A stretch of DNA of 5,936 nucleotides from contig CANCAO010000119.1 of the NCBI GenBank assembly GCA_947374105.1, forward strand, positions 1-5,936, read 5' to 3'. This document shows positions 1 through 4,702 of this stretch, piece by piece (within the stretch, counting starts at the first letter, position 1; each line of letters starts with the position of its first letter). The notes beneath the pieces were generated by a model. The model made no database searches. It worked only from the letters and a program-made list of their open reading frames with translations, and had not been told where the DNA came from. This DNA is from Comamonadaceae bacterium (lineage in GTDB: Bacteria > Pseudomonadota > Gammaproteobacteria > Burkholderiales > Burkholderiaceae_C). The translations under genes and the position numbers were made by a program.

Positions 1-418
1 TACAAAAAACGCAGCACTTCAAGCCCATTTTCAAAAGGCTAGCGCTGAGGAAGCCAATCATTTGGCTTGGACCAAGCAGCGGCTGGACGAGCTGGGCGCG
101 CGCCCTTCCCTACTCAACCCGCTGTGGTACGCCGGGGCTTTTGGCTTGGGTCTGCTGGCTGGGCGACTGGGTGATCAGGTCAGTTTAGGGTTTGTGGTGG
201 AGACCGAGTCGCAGGTCGAGGCGCATCTGCAAAGCCATCTGGAGCGGCTGCCTGCGGGTGATACGGCCTCACGCGCCATCGTGGCGCAAATGCAGGCCGA
301 TGAGGCCCGGCATGCACTGGATGCCCGTGAATCAGGGGCTATGGAGTTGCCGCAGCCGGTGAAGTTGATGATGAGTGCCGCCGCCAAGGTGATGACGACG
401 ACGGCGCATTACATCTGA
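1..418 (+). CDS. coq7: Coq7 family 2-polyprenyl-3-methyl-6-methoxy-1,4-benzoquinone hydroxylase (3' part)
   Basis: This is the C-terminal 138 codons of a di-iron hydroxylase that acts in aerobic ubiquinone biosynthesis, hydroxylating the demethoxy-quinone ring at the inner membrane. The frame is open from base 2 to the TGA at 416-418; the true start lies left of the window, so the TTG at 62 is an internal leucine codon. Two ExxH iron-ligand motifs are visible, E-A-N-H in 'AEEANHLAW' near the left edge and E-A-R-H in 'DEARHALDA' near the C-terminus, with a further carboxylate-rich segment '[12 protein letters not shown]' between them. The stretch '[20 protein letters not shown]' is the hydrophobic, membrane-associating segment usual in this family. 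Full-length relatives are about 200 residues, so roughly the first third is missing only because of the window edge. The next gene is convergent, with stop codons one base apart and no terminator between them. Confidence 0.93.
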   Translation, partial: TKNAALQAHFQKASAEEANHLAWTKQRLDELGARPSLLNPLWYAGAFGLGLLAGRLGDQVSLGFVVETESQVEAHLQSHLERLPAGDTASRAIVAQMQADEARHALDARESGAMELPQPVKLMMSAAAKVMTTTAHYI

Positions 419-419
419 A

Positions 420-869
420 TCAAGCCTCTACCAGGTCAAAGCTGGTGGTGATCTGTGCCGTTTTACCCAGCATGATGGTGGCGGAACAATATTTGTCGTG
501 GCTCATCTTAATGGCGCGCTCCACGGCGACGGCCGGGATGCCGGTGCCGGTGACGGTAAAGTGCATATTGATGCTGGTGAACACCTTGGGGTCCACCTCG
601 GCGCGCTCGGCCTGCAAGCGCACCGAGCAGCCGCGCACGTCGTGCCGGCCGCGCTTGAGGATGAGCACCACGTCATAGGCGGTGCAGCCCCCGGCCCCGG
701 CCAGCAGGGTTTCCATAGGGCGCGGGGCGAGGTTTTGGCCGCCGTTTTCCGGCTTGGCAGCATCAGGCGCGCCGTCCATCACCAGCGTGTGGCCACTGCC
801 GGTTTCTGCCACAAAACCCATGCCCGAGCGCGTGCCCGTGGCGCCTGTCCAGCTGACTGTGCAATCCAT
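420..869 (-). CDS. OsmC family protein (peroxiredoxin-like)
   Basis: A 149-residue OsmC/Ohr superfamily protein. The family comprises small dimeric cytoplasmic proteins that reduce organic hydroperoxides through a cysteine pair. Both family cysteines are present: C62 in 'AGAGGCTAYDVV' at the start of the central helix and C128 in 'HDKYCSATIML'; the E53 before the first cysteine is also conserved in the family. The sequence resembles the general OsmC (YhfA-like) branch more than Ohr or OsmC proper, so substrate and induction cannot be named. The ATG at 867-869 is supported by a GAGG ribosome binding site 9-12 bases upstream on the minus strand. The gene starts 28 bases after the stop of the DUF2442 gene on the same strand, so co-transcription is possible, although a promoter of its own inside the DUF2442 gene cannot be excluded. 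It ends against the coq7 stop codon. Confidence 0.93.
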   Translation of the reverse strand: MDCTVSWTGATGTRSGMGFVAETGSGHTLVMDGAPDAAKPENGGQNLAPRPMETLLAGAGGCTAYDVVLILKRGRHDVRGCSVRLQAERAEVDPKVFTSINMHFTVTGTGIPAVAVERAIKMSHDKYCSATIMLGKTAQITTSFDLVEA

Positions 870-897
870 GAATAATCCTCAACAAATCATTAACTTG

Positions 898-1152
898 TCA
901 CCTAAGCACCCACTCGCCCTGTGATTTGATTTCCTGATACATCGCATCAGGCGCAAGGTCCACATCGCCCGGCCATGTCACGGCACCACCGTCAATGTGT
1001 GCCTGTTGAAAAACATGAGGGTCTTGTAGTACCTCAAAAACGCCCGTCAAGTGACTGGGCTCAAACCGAACCTTTCCCACGGTGCCGTCAGCAAACTGGA
1101 CGCGCAGTGCCAGCGGCGCAATGGTTTTTACATCAACGACGTCCCATTTCAT
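898..1152 (-). CDS. DUF2442 domain-containing protein
   Basis: An 84-residue protein recognised as DUF2442, a small family of unknown biochemical function. The whole length is the domain: N-terminal beta strands 'MKWDVVDVKTIAPLALRVQFADG', a central 'FEPSHLTGVFEVLQDP' segment, and the C-terminal 'WPGDVDLAPDAMYQEI' that resembles the family's usual W-x(n)-D-(I/L)-xPDxLY ending. No signal peptide or membrane segment is seen. The ATG at 1150-1152 is preceded by a GAGG ribosome binding site that overlaps the TGA of the upstream DUF4160 gene, leaving 7 bases between stop and start, which indicates translational coupling. DUF2442 genes often sit next to DUF4160 genes, and the pair has the size and arrangement of a toxin-antitoxin module. 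Which partner would be toxin or antitoxin cannot be told from sequence. Confidence 0.9.
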   Translation of the reverse strand: MKWDVVDVKTIAPLALRVQFADGTVGKVRFEPSHLTGVFEVLQDPHVFQQAHIDGGAVTWPGDVDLAPDAMYQEIKSQGEWVLR

Positions 1153-1159
1153 GATGACC

Positions 1160-1420
1160 TCACTTCAAAGGAGCAATGGGGTTTGGCTGTTGCTTCTCCA
1201 TGCACAACCGCCAATCTTCAAGCAATTCTTTCTGATGCAACTCAGCCCAATCAAGAACAAGCTCTTGAGCACGGCGAGGCAGATCACCGCCAGAAATGGT
1301 CAAGGATTGAATTTCAACGGTGGCTTTGTATTCTGCATATTGAACATGAAAATGCGGCGGAGCATGATCGTTGAAAAACATCCTGATGAGGATGCCGTAA
1401 AAGGTGCTGATGGTTGGCAT
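1160..1420 (-). CDS. DUF4160 domain-containing protein
   Basis: An 86-residue protein recognised as DUF4160. The family hallmark is visible at the N-terminus: 'MPTISTFYGILIRMFFND' followed by 'HAPPHFHVQY', with the characteristic PHFH histidines. The C-terminus 'VLDWAELHQKELLEDW' then 'PNPIAPLK' also matches the family pattern. The biochemical role is unknown; the clustered histidines could bind metal or be catalytic, which is only inference. It is the first gene of the minus-strand run and is coupled to the DUF2442 gene. The ATG at 1418-1420 is chosen because the family begins with M-P-T-I; its ribosome binding site is weak. GC content over 1141-1440 is about 48% by hand count, against about 61% in a sample of ilvA, suggesting different ancestry from the neighbours. 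Confidence 0.9.
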   Translation of the reverse strand: MPTISTFYGILIRMFFNDHAPPHFHVQYAEYKATVEIQSLTISGGDLPRRAQELVLDWAELHQKELLEDWRLCMEKQQPNPIAPLK

Positions 1421-1437
1421 AGGTCGGCAATGGTCTC

Positions 1438-1505
1438 AGCGCTGCACTGAGTGCATTATTATCCGGGATTGCCTGTGGAGTAAATAATGCTCTCTCTGCT
1501 GCGCT
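1438..1505. repeat. 68-nt imperfect inverted repeat
   Basis: The arm 1438-1460 is the reverse complement of 1483-1505 at 19 of 23 positions, with a 22-base centre. The innermost 8 bases are perfect (GCATTATT at 1453-1460 and AATAATGC at 1483-1490), and the outermost 5 (1438-1442 with 1501-1505) are also perfect. Mismatches are T-T, C-C, T-T and T-T at 1443/1500, 1447/1496, 1448/1495 and 1452/1491. It sits between the divergent DUF4160 gene and the RelE-like remnant. It could be a cruciform or RNA hairpin, a paired operator, or a small remnant of a mobile element. There is no loop-side U-tract, so a simple terminator is unlikely. Confidence 0.6.
1455..1484 (-). promoter_or_regulatory. candidate promoter of the DUF4160-DUF2442 genes
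   Basis: On the minus strand a TTTACT (-35, complement of 1479-1484; 4 of 6 consensus bases) is followed after 18 bases by AATAAT (-10, complement of 1455-1460; 5 of 6). An alternative -10, GATAAT (complement of 1458-1463), has a short 15-base spacing. It lies 35-64 bases upstream of the DUF4160 start codon and inside the large inverted repeat, so the two arms could serve as an operator. This is a motif match only. Confidence 0.35.
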
Positions 1506-1656
1506 ACATGGCATGGCAGATTGCTACATCAAACTCCTTAGCTTGGGCTACCGGCTGATCTACCGCGTGGATGACGACGAGGTTTTCTTGACGGTGATCG
1601 CCACCGGCAAGCGCGACAAAAGCAAGGTGTACCGCACCGCATTGAACCGACTGTAA
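1483..1656 (+). pseudogene. RelE/ParE-family toxin remnant, N-terminus missing
   Basis: The plus frame ending at TAA 1654-1656 encodes the C-terminal part of a RelE-like mRNA interferase. 'ALHGMADCYIKL' is followed by 'LSLGYRLIYRVDDDEVFLT' and 'VIATGKRDKSKVYRTALNRL', which match the family's core strands and its closing 'vGkR.rs.vY..a..R' ending. The frame is open from 1423, but family-like sequence begins only around 1483-1495, and the first ATG in frame is at 1513, leaving 47 residues where relatives have about 85-95. The first helices and strand are absent and not found in another frame upstream. One residue also seems to be lost in the segment usually written Y-K-I-K-L (here Y-I-K-L). No RelB-like antitoxin is present. 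The left end of the similarity falls within the inverted repeat. Its stop is 9 bases before ilvA, in the same frame. Residual expression of a 47-residue peptide is possible but a working toxin is not expected. Confidence 0.75.
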
Positions 1657-1665
1657 AGTATCACC

Positions 1666-3249
1666 ATGACGTCTGTCCCCCGAAAAAAACCGCTCCAGTC
1701 CGCCGATTATCTGAAAAAAATCCTGACCGCACGCGTCTATGACGTAGCGGTGGAGTCGTCTTTTGAGCCCGCCAAGGCTTTGAGCCGCCGCCTGCACAAC
1801 AAGGTGCTGCTCAAGCGCGAAGATCAGCAGGCGGTGTTCAGCTTCAAATTGCGCGGGGCGTACAACAAGATGGCACAACTCTCGCCCGCCCAGTTGCAGC
1901 AGGGCGTGATTTGCGCCTCCGCCGGGAACCACGCGCAGGGCGTGGCGCTAAGCGCCCACAAACTGGGCTGCCGCGCCGTGATCGTGATGCCGAACACCAC
2001 GCCGCAGCTCAAGGTTGAGGCCGTCAAGGCACTGGGCGGCGAGGTGGTGCTGTTTGGTGACAGCTACTCTGACGCCTACACCCACGCCGCTGCGCTGGAG
2101 AAAAAACAGGGGCTGACCTTTGTGCACCCGTTTGACGACCCGGACGTGATCGCCGGGCAGGGCACGATTGCTATGGAGATGCTGCGCCAACACCAAGGCC
2201 CGCTGGACGCCGTGTTTGTGGCGATTGGCGGCGGCGGGCTGATATCGGGCGTGGCCAGCTACATCAAGGCGGTACGGCCTGAGATCAAAGTCATCGGCGT
2301 GCAGATGAACGACTCCAACGCGATGATTCAGTCGGTCAAAGCAGGCAAGCGCGTGACGCTGACCGACGTTGGGTTGTTCTCCGACGGCACAGCCGTCAAG
2401 CTGGTGGGTGAGGAGACCTTTCGCCTGACACGCAAGCTGGTGGACGAGTTCATCGAGGTGGACACCGACAGCGTGTGCGCGGCCATCAAAGACATCTTTG
2501 TGGATACGCGCAGCATCGTGGAGCCCGCCGGGGCCTTGGCCGTGGCGGCCATCAAGCAGTACGTGGCCCAACACAAGACAAAAGGCCAGACCTATGCGGC
2601 TATTTTGTGCGGTGCCAACATGAACTTTGACCGCCTGCGCTTTGTGGCCGGACGCTCTGAGGTGGGTGAAGAACGCGAGGCACTGCTGGCGGTGACCATC
2701 CCTGAAGAGCGCGGCAGCTTCCGCCGTTTTTGCGAGCTGATCGGCAACCTGCCCACCCTGGGTGGCGTGAAAACGCCACGCCAAGTGACCGAGTTCAACT
2801 ACCGCATCAGCGACTCCAACAAGGCCCATGTGTTCGTGGGCCTGACCACCAGCAACAAAGGCGAGAGCGCCAAAATCGCCACCAACCTGCACAAGCACGG
2901 CTTTGAGGCCTTAGACCTGACCCACGACGAGCTGGCGCAAGAGCACATCCGCCACATGGTGGGCGGCCACTCCGCATTGGCGCAGGATGAACGCCTGCTG
3001 CGCTTTGAGTTCCCAGAGCGCCCAGGCGCCCTGATGAAGTTCCTCAGCCTCATGCGTCCGGGCTGGAACATCAGCCTGTTTCACTACCGCAACCACGGGG
3101 CTGACTACGGGCATATTCTGGTTGGCCTGCAAGTACCGCCTGCGGACACGGCCGCGTTTGCTAAATTCTTGACCACGTTGGGCTACCCTTATGTGGAAGA
3201 AACCCTCAACCCGGCGTATCGGCTATTTTTACAGACGGAGAAACCATGA
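1666..3249 (+). CDS. ilvA: threonine ammonia-lyase, biosynthetic
   Basis: A 527-residue biosynthetic threonine deaminase, the PLP enzyme that converts threonine to 2-oxobutyrate and ammonia as the first committed step to isoleucine in the cytoplasm. The PLP-binding lysine is K61 in '[12 protein letters not shown]', the cofactor-contacting loop is 'SAGNHAQG' (residues 85-92), and the phosphate-binding glycine loop is 'GGGGLISG' (188-195); C315 in '[12 protein letters not shown]' closes the catalytic domain. Two ACT-like regulatory domains follow, about 339-415 and 442-520 ('[15 protein letters not shown]'), so feedback control by isoleucine and valine is expected as in the long IlvA form; the length compares with 514 residues in E. 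coli. The ATG at 1666 is the first start after an in-frame stop at 1654-1656 and gives the expected N-terminus, but the ribosome binding site is weak. No leader-peptide attenuator or clear promoter is visible upstream. It overlaps the next gene by 4 bases. Confidence 0.97.
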   Translation: MTSVPRKKPLQSADYLKKILTARVYDVAVESSFEPAKALSRRLHNKVLLKREDQQAVFSFKLRGAYNKMAQLSPAQLQQGVICASAGNHAQGVALSAHKLGCRAVIVMPNTTPQLKVEAVKALGGEVVLFGDSYSDAYTHAAALEKKQGLTFVHPFDDPDVIAGQGTIAMEMLRQHQGPLDAVFVAIGGGGLISGVASYIKAVRPEIKVIGVQMNDSNAMIQSVKAGKRVTLTDVGLFSDGTAVKLVGEETFRLTRKLVDEFIEVDTDSVCAAIKDIFVDTRSIVEPAGALAVAAIKQYVAQHKTKGQTYAAILCGANMNFDRLRFVAGRSEVGEEREALLAVTIPEERGSFRRFCELIGNLPTLGGVKTPRQVTEFNYRISDSNKAHVFVGLTTSNKGESAKIATNLHKHGFEALDLTHDELAQEHIRHMVGGHSALAQDERLLRFEFPERPGALMKFLSLMRPGWNISLFHYRNHGADYGHILVGLQVPPADTAAFAKFLTTLGYPYVEETLNPAYRLFLQTEKP

Positions 3250-4025
3250 CCTTTGAAATGATCCAAGTCCGCACCGAGGCCGGCAAAGTCGGCGTTATCA
3301 CGCTGAATCGGCCCAAACAGCTCAATGCGCTGAACGACCAGCTCATGGACGAGCTGGGTACGGCGCTCAAAGCATTTGACGCTGACCCCGCCATTGGCTG
3401 CATGGTCATCACCGGCAGCGAAAAAGCCTTTGCCGCCGGGGCCGACATTGGTGCCATGGCCACGTACAGCTTTGCCGACGTGTACAAGGGCGACTACATC
3501 ACCCGCAACTGGGAGCAGTTGCGCAGCATCCGCAAGCCGGTGATTGCGGCGGTGAGCGGCTTTGCCTTGGGCGGCGGCTGTGAGCTGGCGATGATGTGCG
3601 ACTTCATCATCGCGGCGGATAACGCCCGCTTTGGCCAGCCCGAGATCAAGCTCGGCGTCATCCCCGGTGCGGGGGGCACGCAGCGCCTGCCACGCGCGGT
3701 GGGCAAGGCCAAGGCCATGGACATGGCGCTGACCGGGCGCATGATGGACGCCACCGAGGCCGAACGCGCCGGGTTGGTGAGCCGCGTGGTGCCGCTCGAC
3801 CAGTTGATGACCGAGGCCTTGGGCGCTGCCCTGATGATTTGCGACTACTCCCAAATCGCCACCATGGCGGCCAAAGAGTCGGTGAACCGCGCCTTTGAGA
3901 GCAGCCTGAACGACGGGGTGATGTTTGAGCGCCGCTTGTTTCACGCTTTGTTTGCCACCGCCGACCAGAAGGAAGGCATGGCTGCGTTTGTGGCCAAGCG
4001 CAAAGCGGTGTTTGAAGACCGCTAA
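3246..4025 (+). CDS. enoyl-CoA hydratase/isomerase family protein (crotonase fold)
   Basis: A 259-residue crotonase-family protein, the usual length for a monofunctional enoyl-CoA hydratase, which adds water to trans-2-enoyl-CoA in fatty-acid or aromatic-acid degradation. Both catalytic glutamates of true hydratases are present: E113 in '[12 protein letters not shown]' and E133 in '[21 protein letters not shown]', 20 residues apart as in rat mitochondrial crotonase. The oxyanion hole is formed by 'AAGADI' (63-68) and the GGGCEL loop. The C-terminal helices end with '[17 protein letters not shown]', also typical. The start ATG overlaps the ilvA stop (ATGA), and a GGAG lies 8-11 bases upstream within ilvA, so translation is probably coupled. 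The physiological substrate (short-chain fatty acid, phenylacetate or branched-chain intermediate) cannot be assigned from sequence. A palindromic repeat follows the stop codon. Confidence 0.94.
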   Translation: MTFEMIQVRTEAGKVGVITLNRPKQLNALNDQLMDELGTALKAFDADPAIGCMVITGSEKAFAAGADIGAMATYSFADVYKGDYITRNWEQLRSIRKPVIAAVSGFALGGGCELAMMCDFIIAADNARFGQPEIKLGVIPGAGGTQRLPRAVGKAKAMDMALTGRMMDATEAERAGLVSRVVPLDQLMTEALGAALMICDYSQIATMAAKESVNRAFESSLNDGVMFERRLFHALFATADQKEGMAAFVAKRKAVFEDR

Positions 4026-4032
4026 AAGGTGT

Positions 4033-4062
4033 TGGATTCCCGCCTGCGCAGGAATGACGGGG
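4033..4062. repeat. short palindromic repeat (REP-like), downstream of enoyl-CoA hydratase gene
   Basis: An 8-bp stem with one C-A mismatch (4036-4043 with 4048-4055) and a CTGC loop, followed by GACGGGG. The core ATTCCCGCCTGCGC is, from general knowledge, a common dispersed intergenic repeat in Burkholderiales and some other proteobacteria, usually with GCGGGAAT in the second arm. It begins 10 bases after the TAA of the preceding gene and has no T-run, so it is more a dispersed repeat or mRNA-end hairpin than a classical terminator. Confidence 0.6.
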
Positions 4063-4080
4063 CAGAAGTGCCGTTATAAT
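4054..4080 (+). promoter_or_regulatory. promoter of the tRNA gene
   Basis: A perfect TATAAT (-10) at 4075-4080 lies 11 bases before the tRNA 5' end. The best -35 is ATGACG at 4054-4059 (4 of 6) with a short 15-base spacing, overlapping the tail of the palindromic repeat. The -10 is convincing, the -35 is weak. Confidence 0.6.
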
Positions 4081-4091
4081 AATGACCGCTT

Positions 4092-4168
4092 GGTGATATA
4101 GCTCAGTTGGTTAGAGCGCAGCATTCATAATGCTGATGTCGGTGGTTCAAATCCACCTATCACCACCA
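4092..4168 (+). tRNA. tRNA-Met (anticodon CAT, elongator type)
   Basis: A 77-nt tRNA with encoded CCA. The acceptor stem GGTGATA (4092-4098) pairs perfectly with TATCACC (4158-4164), the discriminator is A4165 and CCA is 4166-4168. The D-arm is AGCTCAGTTGGTTAGAGC-like, the anticodon stem-loop is CAGCA-TTCATAA-TGCTG with CAT at 4126-4128, and the T-arm is GGTGG-TTCAAAT-CCACC. The fully paired G1-C72 end rules out initiator tRNA-fMet, which has an unpaired C1. A CAT anticodon could also mean the lysidine-modified tRNA-Ile2, but the body resembles elongator tRNA-Met more closely. Confidence 0.95.
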
Positions 4169-4176
4169 GAACACCT

Positions 4177-4205
4177 AAAGCCACTGCCTTAAACAGTGGC
4201 TTTTT
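4177..4205 (+). terminator. intrinsic terminator after tRNA-Met
   Basis: A perfect 10-bp stem (AAAGCCACTG at 4177-4186 with CAGTGGCTTT at 4194-4203), a 7-base loop CCTTAAA and a TTTTT run at 4201-4205. It begins 8 bases after the tRNA CCA end and should close the tRNA transcript. Confidence 0.92.
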
Positions 4206-4235
4206 ACTTGACACCTCAGCCTCTGGATGTACACC

Positions 4236-4604
4236 ATGAATCGCTGTTTCCCCCGTCACGGGCTAACCCGTGCACTATTGAATGCCACGTCAGCATTTTT
4301 AATCTTGATCACGGGCAGCGTTGCACTAAGCGCGAACGCCCAGACACCACAGCAACGCATTCCGCCCATGGCGGCGAAAGCCCTGCGTGGCGTGCTGATT
4401 GTGACCCAGCCACCCGAGATCTTGTTAAACGACCAACCTGCACGCCTCTCGCCTGGGGCGCGGATTCGGGGGCGCAATAACCTGCTGGTGCTTTCGGGCG
4501 CACTGGTCGGGCAGCCCCTGCAAGTGCGCTATCTGCTGGACACATCAGGCTTGGTGCATGAGGTCTGGATCTTGACCGACGCTGAGTTGCAAGACACGCA
4601 GTGA
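4236..4604 (+). CDS. small predicted secreted protein of unknown function
   Basis: I do not recognise the family. From the ATG at 4236 the protein is 122 residues; an in-frame ATG at 4227 would add three residues. The N-terminus has basic residues (R3, R7, R12), a hydrophobic core at about 13-31 ('ALLNATSAFLILITGSVAL') and a signal-peptidase site after S-A-N-A (A35, before Q36), so export to the periplasm is predicted. The mature part of about 87 residues includes 'LRGVLIVTQPPEILLNDQPARLSPGARIRG' as two overlapping parts: a strand-rich region with a 'PGARIRG' turn, then 'NNLLVLSGALVGQ' and a closing 'GLVHEVWILTDAEL'. No cysteine remains after cleavage and no catalytic motif is seen. A small beta-rich periplasmic protein is a reasonable guess. 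The ribosome binding site is weak and no complete promoter was found; a terminator separates it from the tRNA upstream, and miaB follows after 98 bases. Confidence 0.75.
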   Translation: MNRCFPRHGLTRALLNATSAFLILITGSVALSANAQTPQQRIPPMAAKALRGVLIVTQPPEILLNDQPARLSPGARIRGRNNLLVLSGALVGQPLQVRYLLDTSGLVHEVWILTDAELQDTQ

Positions 4605-4702
4605 ATTAGCCATTCCGTCTCTAAATTTAGAGTTATTTAGGTCTGTAGCCCTTTATTTAATAGCATAAGAAGCTATATTAATGATAGCAATCGAGAATTT
4701 CT
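4605..4702 (+). promoter_or_regulatory. AT-rich leader of miaB with palindromes
   Basis: These 98 bases are far more AT-rich than the genes on either side. They contain a perfect 14-bp palindrome (CTCTAAATTTAGAG, 4619-4632) and a weaker hairpin: ATAGC at 4660-4664 pairs with GCTAT at 4672-4676 and extends with a two-base bulge to TTA/TAA, while ATAGC recurs at 4684-4688. TATATT at 4674-4679 (5 of 6) is the best -10 candidate for miaB, but no good -35 lies at the right distance. A GAG at 4693-4695 may be the miaB ribosome binding site. Confidence 0.4.

Noticed and set aside
445..924. Plus-strand open frames of 77-125 codons
   Set aside because: They lie opposite the OsmC-family gene, which has both family cysteines and a good ribosome binding site.
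1051..1450. Plus-strand open frames of 107 and 122 codons
   Set aside because: They lie opposite the DUF2442 and DUF4160 genes, which are recognisable families.
1588..1593. TTGACG as a -35 box for ilvA
   Set aside because: No -10-like hexamer at a suitable distance; the match lies in the coding part of the RelE remnant.
1504..1932. 142-codon minus-strand open frame covering the RelE remnant and the start of ilvA
   Set aside because: The opposite strand gives recognisable RelE-like and IlvA sequence; this frame gives none.
1948..2898. 316-codon open frame on the minus strand
   Set aside because: It is entirely antisense to ilvA, whose protein is clearly recognised; the His/Val/Gly/Ala-rich translation is the usual product of reading the complement of a GC-rich gene.
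3189..3944. 251-codon open frame on the minus strand
   Set aside because: Antisense to the enoyl-CoA hydratase gene, with low-complexity composition and no recognisable domain.
4092..4168. tRNA-Met as an integration site of a mobile element
   Set aside because: No integrase and no repeated tRNA 3' end is visible; a terminator and ordinary genes follow.
4208..4213. Perfect TTGACA after the tRNA terminator as a -35 box
   Set aside because: No acceptable -10 lies 15-19 bases downstream, and a start site there would fall after the chosen start codon.
4196..4480. 94-codon plus-strand open frame
   Set aside because: It starts inside the tRNA terminator and overlaps the secreted-protein frame, which has a convincing signal peptide.
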